NCBI GenBank assembly: GCA_019415335.1
Contig: DXKH01000142.1
Location: forward strand, 1 to 49,862
DNA from: Citrobacter sp.
GTDB lineage: Bacteria; Pseudomonadota; Gammaproteobacteria; Enterobacterales; Enterobacteriaceae
DNA length: 49,862 nt
Reading direction: 5' to 3'
In this document: piece after piece, positions 31,263 to 38,794 of the stretch
Position numbering within the stretch: the first letter of the stretch is position 1
How the letters are laid out: every line of letters starts with the position of its first letter
Notes under the pieces: generated by a model
What the model was told of the DNA's origin: nothing
The model's input: only the letters and a program-made list of their open reading frames with translations
Databases searched by the model: none
Made by a program: the position numbers and the translations under genes

Positions 31263-32762
31263 ATGTTGATTAAAAACCTCTTTCGTCGGGTGAAGTGGGT
31301 CAGTTCCGGCCTGTTGGCGCTGGTCAAACACGTGGTGCTGACGTTGCTGGTGGTGCTGATTATTTTTCTCGGCGTGCGGGTGTATCAGACAGAGAGTGGG
31401 CCTGATCTTCATTCCTGGCATACATGGCACGGGAATGAAATGAGCGCGGAGGCGCTGGATAACGCCACCTTTGCGCAGTATCAGGCACGGGAAGCGGCGC
31501 TGTTTGCCGATCTGCAAAAACAGGTGGGCGACACGCTGAGCCCGGATGAGCAGACGCCGATCAACCGTTTCTGGTCGGGCAGTCGGGTTGCTCCGGCGCA
31601 ATTCACTCCCAACTGGAACCGATCATTCGTGTTGATGCCGCAAGGCAAACCGCGTGGCGTTGCCGTGATGCTGCATGGCCTGACCGACTCGCCCTACAGC
31701 CTGAAAGATGTCGCCCGGATCTATCAGCAGCAGGGATTTATCGCCGTGGTGCCACGCCTGCCCGGACACGGTACCGCGCCAGGCGCGTTAACGGCGGTCG
31801 ACTGGGAAGCGTGGCTGGCCACGACGCGTCTGGCGGTGCGCGAGGCGACGCGACTGGCGGGTAACGAGGTGCCGCTGCATCTGGTGGGTTACTCTAACGG
31901 CGGTGCGCTGGCGCTGAAATACACGCTGGACAGTCTGGATGACGCCACGCTGCGACGCCCGCGTCAGGTGGTGCTGCTGTCGCCGATGATTGGCGTCACG
32001 TCATTCGCCCGTTTTGCCGGACTGGCGGGACTGCCGGCGCTGTTTCCCGCGTTTGCCAAAGCCGCGTGGCTCAACGTCACGCCAGAATATAACCCCTTCA
32101 AATACAATTCGTTTCCGGTCAATGCGGCGCGGCAGTCTTATCTGCTGACCAAAGCGCTACAGCAACAAATCGTGCTGGATGCGCAGAATGCGCGACTTCA
32201 CGAGCTGCCACCGGTGCTGACCTTTCAGTCGGTAATGGACTCCACCGTCAGCACCCAGGCAGTGGTGGACTCGTTGTATCGCTATCTGGGACCTAACGGC
32301 AGCGAACTGGTGCTGTTTGATATCAATCAGGCGGCTAACCTGCGCCCTCTGTTGCGGACGTCTTCTTATACCGCCGCCGCGACGCTGCTGCCCTCCGTAC
32401 CGCGAGCTTACCGCACAACGGTGGTGACCAATGCCACGGCGGAGACACTGGCCGTGGTGGCACGTGACACCCTCGCCGGAACGCGTGACGTGCAGGTTCA
32501 GCCGTTACAGGAAGCCTGGCCGCAGGAGATGTATTCGCTGTCGCATGTGGCGGTGCCCTTTCCACTGACCGATTCGTTATATGGGTTGAAGCCGGATGCG
32601 TTGAATCGCTATGGGCTGAGCATTGGCACGATTGCGCTTCGCGGAGAGACCTCCACGCTGTTGGTGGGGCTCGATACGTTAATGCGTGTTACCTCGAATC
32701 CGTTCTTTCCCTATATGAAGGAACGGATTGAGGCGGTTATTGGAGGTAATGTTAAGAATTGA
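31263..32762 (+). CDS. Membrane-anchored alpha/beta hydrolase
   Basis: The 499-residue product has an N-terminal signal anchor (hydrophobic about 18-39) and a periplasm-facing alpha/beta hydrolase fold. Oxyanion region HGLTDSP is near 138-144, nucleophile Ser211 is in LVGYSNGGA, a likely Asp lies in FQSVMDSTVS (near 330), and the His may be in YSLSHVAVP. The C-terminal ~120 residues have no feature I recognise. The substrate is unknown; esterase or lipase-like activity is the safest guess. It is divergent from csiD and convergent with tctA. Confidence 0.8.
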   Translation: MLIKNLFRRVKWVSSGLLALVKHVVLTLLVVLIIFLGVRVYQTESGPDLHSWHTWHGNEMSAEALDNATFAQYQAREAALFADLQKQVGDTLSPDEQTPINRFWSGSRVAPAQFTPNWNRSFVLMPQGKPRGVAVMLHGLTDSPYSLKDVARIYQQQGFIAVVPRLPGHGTAPGALTAVDWEAWLATTRLAVREATRLAGNEVPLHLVGYSNGGALALKYTLDSLDDATLRRPRQVVLLSPMIGVTSFARFAGLAGLPALFPAFAKAAWLNVTPEYNPFKYNSFPVNAARQSYLLTKALQQQIVLDAQNARLHELPPVLTFQSVMDSTVSTQAVVDSLYRYLGPNGSELVLFDINQAANLRPLLRTSSYTAAATLLPSVPRAYRTTVVTNATAETLAVVARDTLAGTRDVQVQPLQEAWPQEMYSLSHVAVPFPLTDSLYGLKPDALNRYGLSIGTIALRGETSTLLVGLDTLMRVTSNPFFPYMKERIEAVIGGNVKN

Positions 32763-32769
32763 GACTGTT

Positions 32770-32842
32770 GCCGGATGGCAACGCCACGCGTTTTATGCGG
32801 CCAGGGTTGTGGGTAGGCCGGATAAGCGAAGCGCCATCCGGC
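32770..32842. repeat. BIME between hydrolase gene and tctA
   Basis: A REP half (GCCGGATGGCAACGCC, 32770-32785) and a full REP (GTAGGCCGGATAAGCG...GCCATCCGGC, 32813-32842) fill the gap between two convergent genes. The second copy is nearly identical to the one at 25898-25927. Confidence 0.9.
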
Positions 32843-32848
32843 GAGGCG

Positions 32849-34363
32849 TTACCCTACATCCACCTGCGGTTTGGTGTTGCGCTTACGGAGGATCCGTAAC
32901 AGTGGCGGGATCACAATGACCGCCACCGCCATCACCAGCAGCACTTTGGTGACGCTACTTTCCCACAGAATCGCCATATTGCCGTTGCTGATCGACAACG
33001 CCCGGCGCAGGTTTTGTTCGAGCATTTCGCCCAGCACAAAGCCTAAGATCAGCGGCGACATTGGGAAGTGCATTTTGCGTAGAACGTAGCCCAGCACACC
33101 GAGCGCGACCATCAACACCAGATCGAAGGTCGTACTGTGTACAGCGTACACCCCGACCGCCGATACGGCCGCGATAGCCGGTACCAGGAACCACAATGGG
33201 ATGGTCAGCATTCGGGTGAACAGGCCGATCAGCGGGATGTTCATCACCAGCAGCATCACGTTGGCAATCAACAGAGCCGCAATCAATCCCCAGACGATAT
33301 CCGGTTGTTCAGTAAACATCGCCGGTCCCGGCGTGATGTTGTACAGGGTTAACGCGCCCATCATCACCGCCGTGGTGCCGGAACCCGGCACACCCAGCGT
33401 CAGCATCGGAATAAACGACCCGCAGGCCGACGCGTTGTTCGCCGCTTCCGGTGCAGCAACCCCACGGATGTCGCCTTTGCCGAAGCTGTCGCTGTTGCCG
33501 CTGATTTTTTTCTCGGTCATGTAGGTGATGGCGCTGGCGATGGTGGCGCCCGCACCCGGCAGCACGCCGACGAAGAAACCAATTACCGACGAGCGCAGCG
33601 TCGCGCCAACGCACTGCGCGCCTTCTTTGGCGTTGAACAGCATGCGTCCGGTTTTGCGCACCAGTTTCTGCCCGCTGCTGGTATGTTCCAGCATGAGCAG
33701 GATTTCAGAAACTGAAAACAGACCGATCACCACGACGATAAACTGCACGCCGTCAGAGAGGTGCACGCTGTCAAAGGTAAAGCGATAAACCCCGGTGTTG
33801 GCGTCAACGCCGACGGTCGCCAGTCCCAGACCAATCAGCGCTGCCAGAAACGATTTCAGCGGGTTTTGCGCCATCATGCTGCCAAGACAGGCGATGGCAA
33901 AGACCATCAGCGCGAAGTACTCTGCTGGACCAAACGCCAGCGACCACTGCGCCAGTAAGGGCGCGAACAGAATGATCCCGCCGATTGCGATCAGTGAGCC
34001 AAAGAAGGAGCTGACCGCTGAAATGGAGAGCGCGACGCCGCCACGGCCCTGTTGCGCCATCGGGTAGCCGTCAAGCGCGGTCATGATCGCCGCCGCATCA
34101 CCGGGAACGTTGAGCAGAATCGACGAAATACGTCCGCCGTATTCACAGCCAATGTAGACCGTCGCCAGCAGGATCAGCGCCGATTCCGCAGGCAGATGCA
34201 ACGCAAAGGCCAGCGGCAACAGAATCGCCACGCCATTGATCGGCCCCAGACCCGGCAGCAGGCCGACAATGGTGCCGACGAAGCAGCCGATCAGCGCGAT
34301 CACCAGGTTTTCCGGGGTCATCGCCACCGCAAAACCCTGAGAAAGATATATCCAGGTATCCAT
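32849..34363 (-). CDS. tctA: Tricarboxylate transporter large membrane subunit TctA
   Basis: This large integral subunit (504 residues, about 12 segments) of the tripartite tricarboxylate transporter carries citrate and related acids with a cation gradient. The family signatures GLLPGLGPINGVAILLPL (near 35-55) and GVLPGAGATIASAITYMTEK (near 265) are present as the two repeated re-entrant loops. It is the third gene of tctCBA. Confidence 0.96.
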   Translation of the reverse strand: MDTWIYLSQGFAVAMTPENLVIALIGCFVGTIVGLLPGLGPINGVAILLPLAFALHLPAESALILLATVYIGCEYGGRISSILLNVPGDAAAIMTALDGYPMAQQGRGGVALSISAVSSFFGSLIAIGGIILFAPLLAQWSLAFGPAEYFALMVFAIACLGSMMAQNPLKSFLAALIGLGLATVGVDANTGVYRFTFDSVHLSDGVQFIVVVIGLFSVSEILLMLEHTSSGQKLVRKTGRMLFNAKEGAQCVGATLRSSVIGFFVGVLPGAGATIASAITYMTEKKISGNSDSFGKGDIRGVAAPEAANNASACGSFIPMLTLGVPGSGTTAVMMGALTLYNITPGPAMFTEQPDIVWGLIAALLIANVMLLVMNIPLIGLFTRMLTIPLWFLVPAIAAVSAVGVYAVHSTTFDLVLMVALGVLGYVLRKMHFPMSPLILGFVLGEMLEQNLRRALSISNGNMAILWESSVTKVLLVMAVAVIVIPPLLRILRKRNTKPQVDVG

Positions 34364-34373
34364 CGTTTCTCCG

Positions 34374-34805
34374 TTAACTCAGCCAGGCGCCGAGCGGTAA
34401 GGTGACATCAAGCAGGCGGTCGAAGGCATACCACAGAGCGACGCCGAGGAGCGCACCGGAAAGCCCTGCGGCAGGCAGGGTGGCACCAAACAGAATGCCA
34501 ATCACCAGCGTCAGAATGGCGGTAGCGACGGGAAAGCCCAGCCACTCAAAGCCCCAGGCGTACATCAACAGGACGATCACCATCGTTAACAGTTTTTGCA
34601 ATACGTGTCGGCGCGGCCAGTCCACAACGTCCGGATGGCGTAGCAGCATGGCCAGTGCGCACAGCGCCATCAGGCCGATAATCCCCAGCGGAAACGGACG
34701 GGGACCGACCGGCTCGTAGCTGTATTCACTCTGAATTTGCCAGGCGATAAACAGTCCGGCGATGCAGAGCAACAGCCAGATACCGGCGAAAATTCGATCG
34801 CTCAT
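34374..34805 (-). CDS. tctB: Tricarboxylate transporter small membrane subunit TctB
   Basis: This 143-residue protein with four membrane segments pairs with TctA. The motif GPRPFPLGIIGLMAL after the first segment is typical of TctB. The ATG at 34805 (MSDRIFAGIW) is preferred over one four codons upstream because it has the AGAGAACC leader and matches the Salmonella start. It lies between tctC and tctA with gaps of 14 and 10 bp. Confidence 0.94.
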   Translation of the reverse strand: MSDRIFAGIWLLLCIAGLFIAWQIQSEYSYEPVGPRPFPLGIIGLMALCALAMLLRHPDVVDWPRRHVLQKLLTMVIVLLMYAWGFEWLGFPVATAILTLVIGILFGATLPAAGLSGALLGVALWYAFDRLLDVTLPLGAWLS

Positions 34806-34819
34806 GGTTCTCTCCATGC

Positions 34820-35797
34820 TTATTTCGCCAGGCCAAAGGCTTTCGCCTGATCGCGATAACCGGTTACCTGCTTTTTGACGTACTCGTCGAGCGGTTTGCC
34901 CGTCATGTTGAACTCAAACAGGCCACGCAGGTCGCGCTGCTTTTTGAAGGCGTCGGACTGCTGGAGTTTTTCAAAGGTCTGCACCCACCACTGATAGTCG
35001 GCGTCGCTGACGTCGGGGCCGACGTAGAAACCGCGAATGATCGGCCAGACCAGGTCATAACCCTGCTCTTTGGCCGTCGGGACGTTGGCGAGCTGGCCAG
35101 GCAAGCGCTCTTCAGAGAAGACGGCGAGGACGCGGATTTTATCGCCGTTCAGATAGGGCACCATCTCACTGAGATCGCCGGAAACCACTTGTACGTGATT
35201 GCCCATCAGCGCGGTGACCGGTTCGCCGCCGCCTTCAAAGGCGACATAGCGCATCTTGTGTGGATCGACGTGAGCCTGTTGTGCCAGCAGCGCCGATTTC
35301 ATCCAGTCCTGGCTGCCAATTGAGGCCCCGGCGCCAATCACCACGCTGTTGGGATCTTTTTCCATCGCGGTTAACAGATCTTTCAGCGACTTCCACGGTG
35401 AGTCGGCGCGCACGGCGATCATGCCGTAGTCCGTACCGACGCTCGCCAGCCAACGCACATCATCCACGCCGTAACGACCAAATTTTCCCTGCGACAGGTT
35501 CAGCAGCGAGCCGCCGGAGAACGCCACGACCGTCCCCGCTTCGGCGGGGCGCTGAGCAACGATGGCGTTGTAGGCGACCGCACCTACGCCGCCCGGCATG
35601 TAGGTGACGCGCATCGGTTTCTCGATAGCGCCTGTTTCCATCATGCTCACCTGAATCAGTTTGCAGGTGAGGTCAAAACCGCCGCCCGGTTTCGCCGGGG
35701 CGATACATTCGGTACGCGACGGCGCTTCCTGCGCAAGTACAGAGGTGCTCATCAGTAAAACGCTTGCAGCAAGGGTACGAACGAACTGTTTTTTCAT
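34820..35797 (-). CDS. tctC: Tricarboxylate-binding protein TctC
   Basis: This periplasmic binding protein of the TTT family (Bug type) has 325 residues, with a signal peptide cut after SVLA (residue 22). The ligand-binding loops are near CIAPAKPGGGFDLTCKLIQ and ASIGSQDWMKSALL. It delivers citrate, tricarballylate or a related acid to TctAB; the exact substrate is not readable from sequence. It is the first gene of tctCBA and divergent from tctDE. Confidence 0.95.
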   Translation of the reverse strand: MKKQFVRTLAASVLLMSTSVLAQEAPSRTECIAPAKPGGGFDLTCKLIQVSMMETGAIEKPMRVTYMPGGVGAVAYNAIVAQRPAEAGTVVAFSGGSLLNLSQGKFGRYGVDDVRWLASVGTDYGMIAVRADSPWKSLKDLLTAMEKDPNSVVIGAGASIGSQDWMKSALLAQQAHVDPHKMRYVAFEGGGEPVTALMGNHVQVVSGDLSEMVPYLNGDKIRVLAVFSEERLPGQLANVPTAKEQGYDLVWPIIRGFYVGPDVSDADYQWWVQTFEKLQQSDAFKKQRDLRGLFEFNMTGKPLDEYVKKQVTGYRDQAKAFGLAK

Positions 35798-35903
35798 TAT
35801 TTATCCTCACGCCGGAGAACCGGATGGTAGGGTTCGAAAGACTATTTTTTGATTATGTGAACCAACATGTAGCGATTCAGTTGCGTGATTGTTAAAACAT
35901 TAA

Positions 35904-35921
35904 CCTTTCATTTCCCTTTCA
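35904..35921. promoter_or_regulatory. Putative TctD binding repeats
   Basis: CCTTTCA occurs twice, at 35904-35910 and 35915-35921, 11 bp apart, as OmpR-family regulators prefer. The repeats lie in the 152-bp divergent tctC-tctD region, where TctD should act. Confidence 0.5.
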
Positions 35922-35949
35922 ATGCGGCAGAAACTTTACAGGATGTGAT

Positions 35950-36624
35950 ATGCGTCTCTTATTGGCGGAAGATAACCGTGAGCTGGCTCACTGGCTGGAA
36001 AAGGCGCTGGTGCAAAACGGCTTCGCTGTAGACTGCGTGTTCGACGGACTGGCTGCCGACCATCTTCTGCATAGCGAAACCTATGCGCTGGCGGTTCTGG
36101 ATATCAACATGCCCGGGATCGACGGACTGGAAGTGGTGCAGCGTCTGCGTAAGCGTGCGCAGACGCTGCCGGTGTTGCTGCTGACAGCGCGTAGCGCCGT
36201 GGCGGATCGGGTAAAAGGGCTGAATGCCGGCGCGGATGATTATCTGCCCAAGCCCTTCGAACTTGAGGAACTGGACGCCCGGCTGCGGGCTTTGCTCCGG
36301 CGCAGTGCGGGACAGGTACAGGAGCTTCAGCAACTGGGCGATCTGGCATTCCATGATGAAGGCTATTTCTTGCTTCAGCAGCAACCGCTGGCGCTCACCC
36401 CGCGTGAACTGGCGCTGTTGACGGTGCTGATGTATCGCAGAACGCGGCCGGTATCGCGCCAGCAGTTGTTCGAACAGGTCTTCAGCCTGAACGATGAGGT
36501 CAGTCCCGAAAGTATTGAACTGTACATCCATCGTCTGCGGAAAAAATTACAGGGCAGCAATGTGCGAATCACCACTCTGCGCGGGCTGGGATACGTGCTG
36601 GAGTGCGGCAATGAGGTGGGCTAA
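35950..36624 (+). CDS. tctD: Response regulator TctD
   Basis: This OmpR-family regulator of tctCBA has 224 residues. The receiver domain (about 1-115) has phosphoacceptor Asp51 in VLDINMPGIDG and conserved Lys in PKPFEL, and the C-terminal winged helix includes SPESIELYIHRLRKKLQGS. The tctE start overlaps its last 14 bp, so the two are translationally coupled. Confidence 0.96.
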   Translation: MRLLLAEDNRELAHWLEKALVQNGFAVDCVFDGLAADHLLHSETYALAVLDINMPGIDGLEVVQRLRKRAQTLPVLLLTARSAVADRVKGLNAGADDYLPKPFELEELDARLRALLRRSAGQVQELQQLGDLAFHDEGYFLLQQQPLALTPRELALLTVLMYRRTRPVSRQQLFEQVFSLNDEVSPESIELYIHRLRKKLQGSNVRITTLRGLGYVLECGNEVG

Positions 36625-38038
36625 ACCCCAGTCGTTATATCTGCAACTGCTGCTGTTCCTAGGGCTACCGCTGATCCTGCTGTGGGGATTGTCGGCGTTT
36701 AACAGCTACGTCAGCGCCCTGCAGGCGGCGACGCAGGCCTATGATCGCACGCTGCTGTCATCTGCCCGCACGGTGGCGGAACGGCTGGTGGTGCGTCACG
36801 CGAAGCTGGAAGTGAATGTTCCATGGGTGGTGCTGGACAGCTTCGAACTGAACATGAACGACCGACTGTACTATAAAGTGGTGGATCCGGCGGGAAAGGT
36901 GATTTCGGGTTACGACGACCTGCCAGCGATGCCGCCTTCCACTTCCCGGACGCAGCTCTACCCTGCGTTGGCCTGGTTTTATCATACGCAATATCAGGGA
37001 CAGGCCATTCGCGTAGCGCGTCTGTTACAACCGGTGAACGAGGGCGGCATTGTCGGGATGGCGGAGATCTACGTTGCAGAGACGCTCCAGTCGCGGCGTT
37101 ACCTGGCAGGACAACTGCTGTTTTCGTCATGGGTAACGCAGGGTCTGTTGGTGCTGCTGACGCTGGTACTGGTTGGTTGGCTGCTGCGCCGCGTGCTGCG
37201 GCCGATGCGCCAGCTCTCTTCGTTGATGGTGCGCCGTGAACCGGAACTCCTGACGCCGTTACCTGAACTGCTGCCCTGGTCGGAGACGCGGCTGCTGATT
37301 GTCGCATTTAACCGTTATCTGGATCGCCTGCGCGCGCTGATTTCACGTCAGGAACGGTTTAGCGCCGACGCCTCTCATCAACTGAAAACGCCGCTGGCCG
37401 TGCTGAAAACGCAGGCCGCCGTGGCGCTTGCCAGCGAACAGCCTCAGCAGTGGCACGAGAGTTTACGGGCGATGAGTATGACGCTGGACAACACCATCCT
37501 GCTGACGGAAAGGTTGTTACAGCTTTCGGCGGTGAAGCGAAAAGAGCAGGGGGAGCGGCAATTTTTACCGGTCAATCTGTTCGAGGTGGTGCAGACAAGT
37601 TGCTTTACGCGATTGGCCCAGGCGCGCAGCAAAGGCATCGACCTGGGTTATGAAGGCCTGCAGGAGACGGTATGGATAGAGGGAGATGACGTCCTGCTCG
37701 GAGAACTGTGCGGCAATTTACTGGATAACGCCCTGAAATATACCCCGGCGCAAGGGACGGTCACTGCCCGGTTGAGCCGGGAAGGTGAGGCCGTGGTGCT
37801 GGAGGTCGAAGACAGCGGTCCCGGCATTGAGGATGAACAGATTCACCAGGCGTTGCTGCCGTTTCATCGTCTTGAAAATGCAGGAACAGAAGCCGGAGCG
37901 GGCATTGGCCTGGCGCTGGTCAACGACATTGCCCGTTTGCATCGCACTCATCCCCATCTTTCGCGTAGCAATATATTAGGTGGTTTACATGTTAGGGTAC
38001 GCTTTTTCGTGGTCGTTCACTTTCCGACGAAAACATAA
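36611..38038 (+). CDS. tctE: Sensor histidine kinase TctE
   Basis: This 475-residue kinase senses tricarboxylates and phosphorylates TctD. Membrane segments at about 10-30 and 168-193 flank a periplasmic sensor domain. The H-box has His256 in SADASHQLKTPL, the N-box is GNLLDNALKYTP, and the G-boxes are DSGPGIEDEQ and GAGIGLALV. The ATG at 36611 gives the family start; the open frame upstream is tctD coding sequence. The C-terminal tail FFVVVHFPTKT is a little longer than I expect, just where the AT-rich accessory DNA begins. Confidence 0.93.
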   Translation: MRWAKPQSLYLQLLLFLGLPLILLWGLSAFNSYVSALQAATQAYDRTLLSSARTVAERLVVRHAKLEVNVPWVVLDSFELNMNDRLYYKVVDPAGKVISGYDDLPAMPPSTSRTQLYPALAWFYHTQYQGQAIRVARLLQPVNEGGIVGMAEIYVAETLQSRRYLAGQLLFSSWVTQGLLVLLTLVLVGWLLRRVLRPMRQLSSLMVRREPELLTPLPELLPWSETRLLIVAFNRYLDRLRALISRQERFSADASHQLKTPLAVLKTQAAVALASEQPQQWHESLRAMSMTLDNTILLTERLLQLSAVKRKEQGERQFLPVNLFEVVQTSCFTRLAQARSKGIDLGYEGLQETVWIEGDDVLLGELCGNLLDNALKYTPAQGTVTARLSREGEAVVLEVEDSGPGIEDEQIHQALLPFHRLENAGTEAGAGIGLALVNDIARLHRTHPHLSRSNILGGLHVRVRFFVVVHFPTKT

Positions 38039-38794
38039 ATATCCTTTATAGACAATCAGATAGAAGCGATTAGTATCTTGCATCTTAATAACTTTTAGCA
38101 AAAAGTGCTTTTCAAAGGCAATTTTTACGTGTTTGAAAAACGCTAAAAATCTTATTGCATGATATAAAACTCCTGAGTTCATCTCTATTTTCCCTTCCAT
38201 AATACGGAAAAATCGAATTGTGTAATCTGGTCCTACCAGGAATTTATGCTCACTAATTATTATTTTCTGATATTAATGTTCAGGCTAATAGTCCGGGGGC
38301 GTATTGACAGCTTTTTAGGCGGGTGTAAAACTGAGCGCAAGAATTACATAAGGATTATTAACCAAACAACAAGCTGCAAGGGCTGTTGTTGAACCGCTAC
38401 CGGTTCGTAATCAGAAAGTCTGACTCTGAAACGTGTTGTCAGTAACGAACTGGCATGAGCGAATATTTTGTAGCGTCACACTTTATATTTTTTCCATAAT
38501 ATGGATTTTAATTTCTGACGACTGTCTGTGATTCCATTAACGCCCTCTCCGGAGAGCAAATCGTGGATCCTGGATAGTGGTTATTTAATCATGCATGGAT
38601 ACTATTGTCGGAGACAATATGTGAAATCATTATAACACTATCAATAGATTATTTAATTTAAGACTGTTCAGAATTAATTTCTGAATAGCCCTCTATTTCC
38701 CATTTCCAGGTGAGGGACGCTTATCGATTCTATGTTGCGTATTAAAAACTATTACACCGCGTATAAACATTTTATCAGATTATGAGCATTTATC
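38039..38794. other. 756-bp AT-rich gene-free region
   Basis: No supported gene lies here. The stretch is clearly AT-richer than its left neighbour. It holds small dyads: CTCTCC-GGAGAG (near 38544), ATTGTC-GGA-GACAAT (near 38614) and TTCAGAAATTAA/TTAATTTCTGAA-like arms (near 38668). It probably contains the promoter and a long leader for the autotransporter and is a likely H-NS/StpA target. I see no riboswitch or sRNA that I can name. Confidence 0.6.

Noticed and set aside
36494..36610. Upstream extension of the tctE frame
   Set aside because: It lies within the coding end of tctD in another frame; the ATG at 36611 gives the TctE family start.
38039..38794. Possible c-di-GMP riboswitch in the leader, given the nearby EAL gene
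   Set aside because: I could not find the conserved GEMM core and tetraloop pattern; the dyads present are short and unrelated.
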